A stretch of 64,000 bases of DNA, from NCBI GenBank assembly GCA_002900995.3, contig CM035307.1:930001-994000 (forward strand), in the 5' to 3' direction. The notes below the pieces were generated by a model. That model ran no database searches, was not told the DNA's origin, and saw only the letters and a program-made list of their open reading frames with translations. Shown here piece by piece: positions 24,577 to 35,721 of the stretch. This DNA is from Ganoderma boninense (taxonomy: Eukaryota > Basidiomycota > Agaricomycetes > Polyporales > Polyporaceae). Position 1 is the first letter of the stretch; each line of letters starts with the position of its first letter. The position numbers and the translations under genes were made by a program.

Positions 24577-25575
24577 ATGCCGACGAAGGAAGAAGGTGAG
24601 CACATATCACGTCACTCGTGTCTCAATGTCTTACTGCGTCAGTAGAAAGAGGACCCCACGCCATATTTCAACCTCCTTCCAGTCTGCGTGTTAGAGCGAA
24701 TCTTCATGTTCGCTTGCGTGGACGGTGGCTTTACCGGTGCCTCGCTCTCCTGCGTCTCCAAGTCCGTCCGGCATTTGTCTTCTGCAACTCGATTCCGCTC
24801 TGTCGCTCTATGCTCCGGGTCGGCCGCCGAGATCACGGCCTTCCTCGATCTGCTCACTCCCCAGCGCTGCCTTGCGGTGCATCCCACACCGACGATCAAG
24901 CACCTGTATATCTCCTTGCCCTTCTTCAAAGACCTACCAGGAGCCCCTGAAGCACTGGCGAAGGAAGAGGCGAGCTTCGTGAGGGGCATCTCATCACTCC
25001 TACGACTCGTCGCACCACACCTCGAGACGCTCTGCCTCGTGCGATGCGTAGACATCCCCAGCGCGACGGAGTTCATCCTCCCGGCAACTTCCTCCCCAAC
25101 TGACGACGGCAAGCTCGCATTCCCCAACCTCCGCGAGCTCATGGTCGTTGGCTCCGGTCTCGTCCACGGCGGCTGCGTAGACATCGCGGTCTTCCCGCGT
25201 CTCACGCACCTGCAGCTCGTCGCGACGGTAATGGAGCTCACGAGCTGGCTCATCCTCGCCCCGAACCTGACGCACATGCGCGTCACGGACCACGACCAGT
25301 ACGCCGCGCGGCAGGTGGTGCGGAGCACGCTCATGCATGCGGCGCGGCGCGTGCTCGGGGGGCCGCTGGACTTCAAGTTGCCCCGCGCGTACGCCCCCGA
25401 GACGGTTTACGTGCTCATGGGCGAGGGACTGGGACCGGGGCCGGTGCTGCGGTGCTATGAACCGCGGGTCATGAGGGCGGAGAGCGACTGGGCGGAGGTG
25501 ATGAAGCGGGAGTGGCAGGAGCGGGTTGGTGGGGGGCTGGGGTGTTGGGCTGCTGTCTCGGAGCACAGGGCGTAG
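24577..25575 (+). CDS. F-box-like protein, tandem array member 1 (divergent N terminus)
   Basis: The best model starts at ATG 24577 (MPTKEE), removes an intron at 24596-24682 (GTGAGC..TTCCAG) and continues VCVLERIFMFACVDGGFTGA to TAG near 25575. The array signature is present but weakened: ACVDGGFTGASLSCVSKSV and ATRFRSVAL, and the usual LPxELL is replaced by VCVLE. The middle has irregular leucine-rich segments (FPNLRELMVVGSGL, FPRLTHLQLVATV, APNLTHMRVTD) and the end has the family block KREWQERVGGGLGCW. Expected role: SCF substrate adaptor, if the first helix still binds Skp1; that is an inference. The same frame without the intron has a stop just upstream, so an alternative is a 5'-degenerate copy. 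Confidence 0.65.
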
Positions 25576-26759
25576 GGTCTATGGTTTGCGATGTGAGAGA
25601 TCGATGGCGTATGTTTTCCCTCAAAGGTATGTTTTCTGTGAAAAGGAGGTGGTGGTGTTGCAGTTGTTGTGAAAGTGGTCAATCGGCTCGTTGCAGTTCC
25701 GGAGAGTCTCGGTCCGAGATTGTTTAATACACAGACCAGAATAGCGCTCGAGACCTTGATCGCGGCGGGGGCGCTTAGGTTCCTTCTTGTCCTCCACCTT
25801 CGCGAACCCACGTCCAACAGCCCACACGCATCCAGAGCTCTGTCGTCGCTCATGATAACGGTCTCGGAGAACGAACGGAAGCCTGTTGCGTTACAAATCC
25901 ACCCATCCACCTCTTAAGTTTTCTGGCGCGGCAAGAACATGTGTAATCGAGGCTTCCTGTTACCTAACGAGTCCGGAGTCGCCGTGGTGATATCCTCCAA
26001 ATTAGCCATGCGAAGTCGGTGTGGCTTGGGTGTGGCCGCCCAGCTATCATTGAGAAGTAGGTGGCGCATCTTCTGTTCCCTCGAACGATGTTGATGCTAA
26101 CCATCCCAGCTTCAAGGGCGCGAGGGAAGGTTCGGACGATATTGCGCCTCCTTCAGACCGTGCCGGAAAAGAACGTGGTAACCTCTGGTTCGTCAACACC
26201 ACGTTGCTGATGTCGTTGAAGCGGGACGCATGGAATTGGAGACAACATGCCGCTCGGGGCTCGGGGCGAAGGTTTCAACGCCGGCACTGATCTCATAATC
26301 CGGCGGCTTGACAGCTTCGCTGTCGGTCAATGGTATATTCCAACGTCATCAAGGCGTGACGGAGATTACGGAGATCAATGGTGACGTGCACGGCGAGTCA
26401 TATATTCCCTTGCTTGTTCAGAATACTGACCTTTTATGAAGGACCTCGTGCGTCTCGGGTCCCAGAATATGCCTTGCACCTCGCTGCCCCCTGTCGAGCC
26501 TGCGATCGGACGTCCGTGAGATCCTGGACGCACCTGTTGGAAGGTGTTCGGAGATGTGGTCGTAAGGAACGTGGAATTCAAGGAAATGTTCCGACATAGC
26601 GTCATCCAGCTTCTGCGAAGGCTGTCGGTAATTAGGTCACCGCGCCTCGTTTTCGCTACTAGGTAGGGACCGGCTCACGGAATGGTGCGCTTAAAGCTAA
26701 ACAACGTATAAAAAGAGTAGCGTATCGCTGGCAGGCCCTATTCATCCCTTCACTTTCCA
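25576..26759. other. Intergenic, 1.18 kb
   Basis: No gene supported. The last 60 bases hold the core promoter of array member 2. The rest shows short frames only. Confidence 0.5.
26707..26714 (+). promoter_or_regulatory. TATA box of array member 2
   Basis: TATAAAAA lies 53 bp upstream of the ATG at 26760, followed by a pyrimidine-rich stretch up to the start codon. The position fits a short 5' UTR. Confidence 0.6.
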
Positions 26760-27859
26760 ATGGACCACCTCCCCAGCGAACTCCTCGAAGCCATCTTCGC
26801 GCTCTCTTGCACCGACGGAGGCCGCACCGGGTGCTCGCTCGCTTCCGTCTCCAGACATATCCGGGCCGCCGCCCGGACCACCCGCTTCCACTCCGTGATT
26901 CTCGAGTCCGGTTCTGGATCCCAGCTCCGCCGCTTCCTCTCCCTCCTCACTGCGGAGCGAGCCATCGACACTCCACTCAAGCCCAGAATAAAGCACCTCT
27001 ACGTCTCCTCTCCAAAAAGCGACAAGGACAGCTTCCTCCGCCCCTTCTGCCGCCAGTACGCCGGGGGCTGCCGACCCGCGGCGGTCGAGGACCAGGCGGA
27101 GAAGTACAGCCGGGAGCGGATCGCGTTCGTCGAGAACCTCTCGCTGCTACTCCGCACGATCGCCGCCGAGGTCGAGACGCTGTGCCTCGCCCAGTCCGGC
27201 GACGGGTACCGGTGGACGACGGAGATCCCGTTCCCCGTCCCCGAGGCGGAGTGCGGCGCGTTCGCGGCGCTGCGCGAGCTGACGCTCGTCGGGGGCGGCA
27301 TGACGTTCTCGAACACCCTCACGCAGAACGCCGTCCTGTACCCCCGTCTCGCGAGGCTGCACCTCGTCGCTGCGCCCACGCGGCTCGCGCGGTGGGCGGA
27401 GCGGGCGCCGAACGTCTCGCATCTGTGCGTCTCGGACGACCGCGGGCACATTTATGCCGACGTGGCGCGTGTCGTGCATCCGGATCCTGATTCAGGTCAG
27501 TCGGCTTCGATTGGTTGTGCTGTTTGTGTCGTGGTGAGCTTCGTGTGTGCTGACCGACGCGATACTGGGGAACAGACGAGACACCTATCGTCTTCGCCGG
27601 CCTGAAGCAGTTCGTGGTCCAGCCCTACGGCTTTGCGCGGGCGGAGGACCAGGCGGCCTTGCGGTGGGACGCACAGGCCCCGCGGTTCAACGCGTGGCAA
27701 CTTGGGTGGCTGGAGGAGAACGCTTCGCAGCGATTCCATCTCCGGCCGAAGAAGCTCCTCTCGGGTTCTGAGGGCGGTCTGGAGGACACCGCGCGGCGAC
27801 AGTGGCTGGATCGGATGGATGGGGGGTCGGGATGCTGGACGATGCCGTCAGCGTCCTAG
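26760..27859 (+). CDS. F-box-like protein, tandem array member 2
   Basis: Start ATG 26760, one intron at 27496-27575, stop TAG 27857-27859. It begins directly with the F-box-like helix MDHLPSELLEAIFALSCTDG, then GRTGCSLASVSRHIRAAART and RFHSVILESGS. The body has leucine-rich segments (FAALRELTLVGGGM, YPRLARLHLVAAP, APNVSHLCVSDD) and a second exon starting DETPIVFAGLKQFVVQPYG. The C terminus is RRQWLDRMDGGSGCW, the short-subtype tail. It is intact and has a good TATA box, so it is probably expressed. Likely an SCF adaptor by the first helix, but the second half of the F-box is unlike the textbook motif, so Skp1 binding is unproven. Confidence 0.75.
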
Positions 27860-28333
27860 GCCTTTGGAGAGTCGGCCTCTTTTTTTACTGTAGTTTGCGA
27901 ACCCTCATAGAACCTCCATAGGCTTACGGATATACCCAAAACTCGTTTGTATGCGAGATACATGTCTAGGCGAAACATTTTGCGCGCCAGTGGACATCGG
28001 GCGGCGCCGGGCCTTCGATTTATACGTATGGCGCGCGGGGATCGATTCGGAATCGGCTTCAAATCCCCTTCGAGTTTTGCTTCGCACATACCACTGCCAA
28101 CCAGCGCTTTTACTCTTCTAACCACCCTCGGAGACGCAAGGCATTTGATTTGAAATCTAGAGTTTTGTGCGGAGTTTCCCGTGCAAACCTCGTGATCGCG
28201 CTACTCGGCCGCTCTCTGATCGATCTACATGGACCTTGCTTTTCAGCACTACGTAGTTTGATTGCCACCGGCTTAGGTGTAAGTCCTAGTGAGTCGAGAT
28301 CTTACTCAAGTGGTGTGTCTTTGAACATTTGGC
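27860..28333. other. Intergenic, 474 bp
   Basis: Spacer between array members 2 and 3. No feature supported. Confidence 0.5.
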
Positions 28334-29489
28334 ATGAACAGATCGATATCCCGCGGGATGGAATCTCTTGCAGACGAGCTGCTCCAGCACATCTTCCTCT
28401 TTGCATGCACAGACGGCGGATACACAGGGTGCTCTCTCTCCCTCGTGTCCAAGAATATCCAAGAGGCATCTCGCCCCGCCCGCTTCCACTCTGTGTCCCT
28501 CATGGAGAGCTCTGTTGGCCAGTTGACCGAGTTCACATCCTGCTTCCGCGCGGAACGAGCTCGCGCCCTGGCCCAGGGCATCACCCTGCGCGCCCGACAC
28601 TTATGCATCTCCGCTTGCAAGAGCGAGCAGGCGCGTTTCCGCCCCAAGCGCGAAGAGCCAGCCTCGCTGAACATCGGTGGGCTGGGCCGGGGCACTGGCA
28701 TGTCGTCCTCGCCCGGCTTCATGTACGCCGCCCTGGGCCGGATGGATGTCAGCGCGGGCGAGCAGCAGGCGTTCGACGACGCCGTCGCCGCGATCCTCAC
28801 CGCCGTCGCACCCGATCTGCGCACGCTGGCCGTGTGCCACGGGTGGGCGACGTTCGCGAAGCACTTCAGGATGCCCGCTCTGGACGCGGGCGTGGACGGC
28901 GTGCCGGTGGAGTTCCCCGCGCTCGAGGAGCTCACGCTCGCCGGCATGGAGTGGAACTTCCGCACGAACCACGGGATGCTCGGCGCGCCCGGGGCCACCG
29001 CGGCGCTGCCCCGCCTCGCGAGGCTGCACATCACTGACGTCGGCGCGACGGGGCGGCACATCGACTTGGGAGCGTGGTCGGCGCGCGCACCGCGCCTCAG
29101 GCATCTCCGGCTCACGAACATGGGGCCGAGCTCGGACGTCTGGCCCCAACGTTAAGCGTGCCGTCGGTGAGTCCAATTCCTCCGACCCCTCCCTTCTCCA
29201 ACTTAAGATAAGTGTCCGAGTCTTAGCCCCGGACTCGGCCGACACGGGCGCGGAGCTGCTGTTTCCGAACCTCCAGCAGCTCGTGGTGCAGCCCAACGTG
29301 ATTGGCGGGAGTTCCACTGAGCGGTACGCAAGTCGGATTCAGGATCTGGGCTTGCTCGCGACGCGGCCGTTCGTGGTCTTACCCTTGCGCGAACATGTCA
29401 ACCAGCCGGACGAGAGAGTGACGACGAAGGCGTACTGGATGGATCGCATCGTGGGCGGGTTGGGGTGTTGGGAGACCCTCGAAGCTTGA
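28334..29489 (+). CDS. F-box-like protein, tandem array member 3
   Basis: Start ATG 28334 (MNRSISRG) or the in-frame ATG 28358 (MESLADELLQHIF). The later one matches the other array members, which start just before the helix. Signature: FACTDGGYTGCSLSLVSKNI and ARFHSVSLMES. Leucine-rich middle: FPALEELTLAGMEWN, LPRLARLHITDVG, RLRHLRLTNMG. The frame stops at 29155 unless an intron at about 29151-29226 is removed, giving WPQ|PPDSADTGAELLFPNLQQL and ending YWMDRIVGGLGCWETLEA at 29489. The gene is intact under this model. Confidence 0.72.
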
Positions 29490-30011
29490 AGCGTGAAGCG
29501 CGAAGGCTGACTGGCTTGAAAACGGGGCCGCTAACCCCAGCTTGGCGCAAGGCGATGATTCCGAGTCGGATGAAATTGGATGCTGTGTCTGTAAGTACCA
29601 GGGCAGTCTCAGTCCAATTTCTCCGCCCTTGTATTTGTAGTTCTTTTGGACTTTGAATTGGTTGAGGATAATATGCGGGGGCTGTAAAGGCTGCTGTGCA
29701 AGGCGAATCGCCTTTTTGGGATGTTGGTGCTGCAGTGGCACTGCCAAGGTGTTGACTCGGGGAACCCTGTCACTCACCAATGGTCACGTTACGATCACGC
29801 GCGGACCCGACTTCATTGACATTGACAGGCCTTAGCGTGCTACCGCAGCTCTCTCTCAGTCACCCTTATATTCAAACCCATTCGAGAGTCAGACTGGTCT
29901 GATCTCGCACCCAGAACCATCGGAACCCCGGACGGGTATGCCTCTCCCCGTTGAGCCTTCTGCCCCTGTGCGTGCTCACTGACTTGTTACAATAGACCAT
30001 TATTGACCACG
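29490..30011. other. Intergenic, 522 bp
   Basis: Spacer between array members 3 and 4. No feature supported. Confidence 0.5.
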
Positions 30012-31010
30012 ATGGACAACCTCGCTATCGAACTGGTTGAGAAGATCGCTGCCTTCGCAAGCACCGACGGCGGGCGCACGGCGACTTCCTTGTCCCTGAC
30101 ATCGAGATACATCCGCGAAGCGACACGCGCTACTCGCTTCCACTCTGTATCCCTCACAAAGAACTCCGAAACACAGATCGCCCAGTTCCTCGCTCACCTC
30201 CGCGCAGAGCGCGCGGCGCTCGCGGAGCGCACCACTCCGCGCATACGGCACCTGTGCATCGCCCCAGCCGAAGGTGCTGCGGACGTTTGCAGGATGGTCG
30301 CCGCGGACCTGTACACTCTTGCGCTCATCCAGGGCTCGGATGCTCCAGAGGACGACCCCGAGGTCATACTCGTCAACGGCATCGACTTCCCGCTGCTGGA
30401 GGAGCTCACCATCTTCGGCGTCGGCGCGGAGTTCGGCGCGGTCACTGCGTCTCCGAAACTCCTTAGGCTGCGAAGGCTGCACATCCTGCCTGTGTCTAGC
30501 AAAGAGCTGCCGCTGGTGAGCGCGCCGGACCTGCGGCTCTGGTCCCAGCGTGCGCCGGGCGTTACGCACCTGCGAGTCGCGTTCACCGACGACAAGAACG
30601 CGGTCCTCAAGGCGCAGATCGAGAACATTGCCGGTGCGCGTCCTATCAGGCATCGAGTGGTGGCCGGCAGAACGTTGAACTGAGACGTCTTCACTGCAGC
30701 TCCTGAGCTGTTGGGGTTGCCGGTGATGTTCCCCAAGCTGGAAGAGGTCTTGGTGCAGCTCACTCACATCGAGTCGTTGAAACGCAAGGGGACCAGACCA
30801 AGAGGGCTAATCAAGACAACGTTCGGACCATCTCCGATGAAAACACGGCCTCTGACTTTCCTTCCAGGGAAGACGACCACGATTGGAGAACTTGATGCAG
30901 AGGTCGAGCGTGAGTGGTGGGCAGGCTCAGCCTGGGAGCGGGCAGCGACTCAGAGAGCGACGCAGGGTGGGAAGCGAGACGGCGTAGAAATTGCAAGCGA
31001 GCATTGGTGA
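30012..31010 (+). CDS. F-box-like protein, tandem array member 4 (short)
   Basis: Start ATG 30012 (MDNLAIELVEKIAAFASTDG), intron 30634-30699, stop TGA 31008-31010. Signature: ASTDGGRTATSLSLTSRYI and ATRFHSVSLTKNS. Here Cys of ACTDGG is Ser and the GCS after it is lost, so it diverges at positions conserved in its neighbours. Leucine-rich segments: FPLLEELTIFGVGA, LRRLHILPV, APGVTHLRVAFTDD. The second exon is APELLGLPVMFPKLEEVLVQ and ends in a basic tail lacking the GCW block. It is the shortest and most diverged intact member. Confidence 0.7.
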
Positions 31011-31508
31011 GCTGAATACAGAGCGGCTTGCAGAACACAGTATATTGTAGAAGGTTTGAAAATGTGCAGGACACAAATGTATGAGTATTGGAAGCAGGGT
31101 TAGGTTCATGACTGGTTCAGTGAAGTCGGCGCTAAACCACCTCGGCGGTTCGATTTCAGCTCCGAGTCGATCCTCTCAATCGTGCGCAGCTCGGGGTTGC
31201 TCTGAGTTACGATGCCTGCACCATCCTCAATCGCCCTCAAACACAGCTAACCACTTACCGCATACATACCATTTTCAGGTGCGTCAGAAGTCATTGATGC
31301 TCTCTCAATGGAGAGTCAGAACATGTCGGTCTTGACATTTTTTCCGTATTAGCCCGCCTGAGGCCTGGGCTTGCGAATCCTTCAATTCAATAGTCCACTG
31401 TCCCTTGGTTTGTTGTTCACTTTTCAAAGCACGTATGGATAATATTCATTGATGCATTGATGCCTCTCGTATTAGGTGTTCTTTAGATTTCATCATCGCA
31501 GCTCGAAT
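31011..31508. other. Intergenic, 498 bp
   Basis: Spacer between array members 4 and 5. No feature supported. Confidence 0.5.
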
Positions 31509-32705
31509 ATGGCAACCCTCCCAGTTGAGCTGCTCACACAAATCTTCAGCTACGCCTGCACCGATGGCGGTCACACAGGATATTCTCTCATGCTTGTATC
31601 AAAGCATATACACGCAGTCTCGAGTTCGATCCGTTTCCACTCCATATCCCTCACCAGAGCATCGGTGGAGCAGGTCGCCCAATTCTCTTCCTGTCTCCTC
31701 GCAGAACGTGCAGCGTCGAAGGATGCAGGCGCAACACCACGGGTCCGGCATCTCTGCTTGACCGCAGTCAAGCGCCGCGTCAGTGAGCATTTGTTGGACG
31801 TTGATGGGGAAGACACCGAACAGCCAAAGTTCAACGCGGCTATATTGACGCTCCTCGCCATCGTCGCCCCAGACCTCCTCACCCTATCTTTGGTTGAGAA
31901 GTTACCCTTCTATGTCCAAGGGCTATCACTCCCGGATATTCGGAGAATCTCCTTTCCGGTTCTCCAGGAGCTCTCTATAACCAGCGACCGTGTTTTGTTT
32001 TCTCTATCCGACCTCACGCAGGCTCTCAGCCCTGAGCCCTCTTGGTGCTCATACGGTCTTCCCGAACTTGACACACCTCCACTGGACGTGCGAGGACTTT
32101 CCGTCAAGAAATGCACTCTCGCTGTTCCCATGGGTAGCGGCTGCTCCTCGACTCACCCATTTTCCGCATCTCTAACTTAAATCGGCGCACGGAAGGTCTT
32201 GTCCAGCTGCTGAGGGCTGCCAAAGGTAAGCAAGCTCACTGCCTTCGGCTCATATACATGTATGCACGTTGACGCCATGCTCTCGACACATTGTACTTCT
32301 CGCTCCCAAACCTATGTGGCGACTTCAACGACTATCATCATCGAACCTCATGAACGTCAACCGACAGCGCCTGAAGAGGGGATGGCGCCGTGGTTCCCTA
32401 ACCTCGAGCACATCGTGGTGCAGCCGTCCGCGCCTCCCAACATACGCCGACCGTCTCCCTATCCCCATGGCTTTGCGTACACCTTCCTCATTGACACTCT
32501 CCGGCTCCTCCAGAAGGATGCGAAGTGTCAGTTCTCCTTGCTCGCGGGAAGGGAGAGGCGGGTCGTGAAGGGTCAGCAGGGGCCCTTTGGCGATGTCGCG
32601 AAGCGCGAGTGGCTTGACCGCATTGAGGGTGGGCCGGGCTGCTGGGACACGGCCAGCAGCGGCCAGACGGTCTCGGGCACGTCCACGCCACATGCGGGAA
32701 TGTAG
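31509..32705 (+). pseudogene. F-box-like protein, tandem array member 5, two apparent frameshifts
   Basis: Start ATG 31509 (MATLPVELLTQIFSYACTDG), a clean N-terminal signature (GHTGYSLMLVSKHI, IRFHSISLTRAS). The frame then moves by +1 between about 31985 and 32045, resuming as GAHTVFPNLTHLHWTCEDF, and again by +1 at about 32160-32165, where RLTHF should continue RISNLNRRTEGL. Neither change has a plausible GT..AG pair of normal intron size. After a normal intron near 32225-32370 the tail is intact: APEEGMAPWFPNLEHIVVQP and REWLDRIEGGPGCW, stop 32705. The shape fits a decaying copy in a tandem array; two consensus indels are the alternative. Confidence 0.65.
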
Positions 32706-33434
32706 TCTACCCCACATCGCAGGTATATGCGGCATACAGCCCCCTCTGGTAACGGCTGATCACAATGCCCTTTCCCTCCAAGTCTATCATCAACCCTCCA
32801 AGTCTTTCATCAACCTGGCCTTTTGTCAACGTCCTGTGCGCGCTGATTTGCCAGCGGTTCCGCCCGCCGGTCTTGGCGTTGCCTGACACTAGGCGCCGCT
32901 CGCCACAGGCAACAACAACAACGGTCATAATAGGGGGACCGTTTGGATAACACGCTTCTATCACAGTCTTCTGAAGGACAAAAAACTTGCCCGACTGGGG
33001 CTATAGCTTGATTTTCGGTATTCCTCAACATGGTGCACATGCACGACGCCATGTCCGCGCGAAGTGATGGTATCGCGAGCGCGCTGATCGTATGTTATTG
33101 AGGGCCACGCGCCTCCACGCTCTCTTGTGTCTTGTCCAGCTCTTGTCCAACTCCAGGCCCAGGCGAGGGTGGTTGGAAACCACATTCAGCGATCCTCTCT
33201 TCGCATTTGTCCCTCGTTGTAGGTGGCTCGGTATATATCCTCGTGGCGCACATATATTCGAGAAGTATCCTCAGGCTGATGCAACTCCCCCACTCATCTG
33301 ATCTGTCCCACTCTTCTGCTACTCCCCAGTCAGTGCAATCTGTCACAAGCCTTTCACGACATATCTGCTCGATAGGAAGGTACGAAGGCCGCATTCACGC
33401 CTGTTTGCTATACGACTGAGTATTTATCGACAGC
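32706..33434. other. Intergenic, 729 bp
   Basis: Spacer before array member 6. A TATATAT stretch at about 33231 is some 200 bp upstream of the next ATG and may belong to its promoter. No gene supported. Confidence 0.5.
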
Positions 33435-35009
33435 ATGCCAGAGGTTTGCGATGCCTCCATTTCGAACAAGGACGAAGGCCGATCCGTCTTCACTAACCTC
33501 GTCCATCGCATCCGCGAGCTTCCAAAGGTTGGGCGGAGACGTAGAGCCTCTTGGCATATGGACGGCGAGGGCGACGGACGGACCGTTCGCGGCCAAAAAC
33601 AACATCGGCGTGCCTGCCTACAATGCCTTCCCCCCGAACTCCTCCACATGATCTTTGTCGAAGCCTGTACGGACGGAGGCCGCACGGGTTGCGCGCTGTC
33701 GCTGGTGTCCAAGGACATCCGCGCGCTGTCGCGCGCCGCGCGTTTCTATTCTGTCTCCCTTCTGTCTCCGTCTCTCTGGAAACTGTTGCGCTTCCTCCAT
33801 GAGTATGGCAAGCGCCGCGACACCGCGATACAGGGGAAGCCGCCCCATTCTATGCCTCACATCCGACATCTCTGTCTCCTCGTCGACATCCCGAACCAGC
33901 TCTACCACGACAGATTCGGCGTGAAGCCTGCCAAACAGGACTTCCTGCACTGCGATGACTCGCTGCAACAACGTCTTCGCGATCACATTCTTGACAACTT
34001 GCGGCGGGGACCAAGGGAGTGGCGCGAGCTCCCGGAGGAGCTCGTGCTGGAGATCATCGACCTGGAATCGGCCTATTGTCGTGCTGTGGCCATGCTACTC
34101 GACCAGGTCGCGGGCGACCTGTACTCCCTTTGCCTGTACCAATTTCCACACATCAGGGATAGAGAGTTGGAGTGCGTCCCGCCACCATGCGCTACGACCT
34201 TCCCAAACCTGCGAGAGCTGTGGTTGGGGGGTAGGGATGCCCGTGAGACATCCCTCTTCCACCGAGACACAAAATTTCCTGCACTGAGGAGGCTGCACGT
34301 GCGCGCGGACATCGCCCCGGACATTAAGCACTGGCTTTCCGTCGCACCGCGGCTGGACCGTTTGCAGATATTCGCCCGGCCGAGGCTGTTGTCTGATCGC
34401 GACGGGGGGTGGCAGAGACTCAGGGCGGTCGCAGGTGAGCCATCTCTGTCTCTGTCTGTCTATCCTTCCATCCCCCACACAATACTTAGTCCTGCCCTCG
34501 AGTTCGCTGACAATACACATCCGACAGCACACCCTGTATGGCGGGGTAAGGGAAAACAGCTGACGATTCAGGTACCGGTACCGCTGGGCAAGCACGACGA
34601 CCCCTTCGCCTGGGCGCATTTCGGACAGCGTGCGTCCGCTGTGCGTCAGGAGCTCGCAGACGCTGCGCGCCCTCTGGTATTCGTCCCGTGCTACGCAGCG
34701 CAGGACGTCGACGGGCGCGTCTGCAGGGATGTGGAGGACCCGGCGGGCAGGAGGAGATTCTGGCCGCCCGCCGGGATCATCCCCACGCGGACCAAGCCTA
34801 CAGCACAGGACGAGCTGTTCAGGCGGGATTGGCTGTCTCGCATCGGCGGTTGGCAGGAAGGGATCTATGTTGAGGATTTTTGGGCGCGTTTCGTGGGGGA
34901 TGGTGAGGGCGAGAGGAAGCGCATTGCAAAGACCATCGGTCCGTACGCTTGGCCATTGGATGAACCGACTTACGTGGCGCCGTTGGTCATTAGGGCAGAT
35001 GCTGTATGA
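33435..35009 (+). CDS. F-box-like protein, tandem array member 6 (long subtype)
   Basis: Start ATG 33435, stop TGA 35007-35009. About 60 basic residues precede the F-box-like helix CLPPELLHMIFVEACTDGGR, then TGCALSLVSKDIRALSRAAR. The body is longer than members 1-5 and carries inserts around LYHDRFGVKPAKQ and leucine-rich segments (FPNLRELWLGGRDA, FPALRRLHVRAD, APRLDRLQIFARP). An in-frame intron at 34435-34527 (GTGAGC..CCGACAG, 93 nt) should be removed although the uninterrupted frame also stays open. The tail DWLSRIGGWQEGIYVEDFWA is shared with member 7 and replaces the GCW block. Role as SCF adaptor is inferred. Confidence 0.75.
   Translation: MPEVCDASISNKDEGRSVFTNLVHRIRELPKVGRRRRASWHMDGEGDGRTVRGQKQHRRACLQCLPPELLHMIFVEACTDGGRTGCALSLVSKDIRALSRAARFYSVSLLSPSLWKLLRFLHEYGKRRDTAIQGKPPHSMPHIRHLCLLVDIPNQLYHDRFGVKPAKQDFLHCDDSLQQRLRDHILDNLRRGPREWRELPEELVLEIIDLESAYCRAVAMLLDQVAGDLYSLCLYQFPHIRDRELECVPPPCATTFPNLRELWLGGRDARETSLFHRDTKFPALRRLHVRADIAPDIKHWLSVAPRLDRLQIFARPRLLSDRDGGWQRLRAVAGEPSLSLSVYPSIPHTILSPALEFADNTHPTAHPVWRGKGKQLTIQVPVPLGKHDDPFAWAHFGQRASAVRQELADAARPLVFVPCYAAQDVDGRVCRDVEDPAGRRRFWPPAGIIPTRTKPTAQDELFRRDWLSRIGGWQEGIYVEDFWARFVGDGEGERKRIAKTIGPYAWPLDEPTYVAPLVIRADAV
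34435..34527 (+). other. In-frame intron of array member 6
   Basis: GTGAGC..CATCCGACAG, 93 nt, divisible by three with no stop. Removing it joins VA|AHPVWRGKG, in line with the intron position of the other array members just before the C-terminal exon. Confidence 0.65.
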
Positions 35010-35721
35010 TGACAGGTTGAGCCAACCAGCTTTCGGTTGACCGTTGTATACTTGATATGATCTCTTTCGTGTCTACGCACTTACCACAATGGCATACACA
35101 TGAGTCCATGGGAGGGCTCACAGGCGCCTATCGTTACACCATGGGTCGCGTCCACTTAGGCGCCATTGACCTGCCTTTGAACCCAACGCCTATCATCATC
35201 ATCCCATGACCTTCCTCCCTCCGCAGACGCACACGCACACAGACTGAGAATACGTCGCTGAACATCGAGCTCCGGCTAAACGGTGCTACGGTAGGTCATA
35301 GATGATGTGTGTTAAAGCCTTCGTTGAACTTGAACTACTATTTGATAGTGCGCCGGGCCTTCCGAGTCGGGACTGGGAGAGGGTCGTGACTATGTACTCA
35401 TGTCCATGGTCTGGATCACAACCTCGGATCTTCTTCAGCCTACGTGACGCCATGTTTCGCTGCGATCTCTCAGACTTTAAAATCTGATGCTCCTTCACCG
35501 GCGTTCGTGCCTTACTAGCCCGCGTGGTCCGCCGCCTGGTGTGACCGAGCGGGGTATTACATGCCGGCTCCCTGAGCGCATAGGCTCGTCGGTTCGGTCG
35601 TCTCTCTTCCTGGACTGCATATATTCACTTGCTAGCCTCGGTGACATCAAGACCCTCCCATCCCCGCCATATCTGCGTCGAGTTCAAAGCAAAGACGCGC
35701 GCCAAAGTGCTCATTGTCGGG
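35010..35721. other. Intergenic, 712 bp
   Basis: Between array member 6 and the aldose 1-epimerase. A TATAT stretch near 35618 lies about 100 bp upstream of the epimerase ATG. No other feature supported. Confidence 0.5.

Noticed and set aside
31985..32045. A 25-38 nt intron to repair the first frame break in array member 5
   Set aside because: Possible GT..AG pairs give intervals well below normal size or an immediate stop; a frameshift is simpler.
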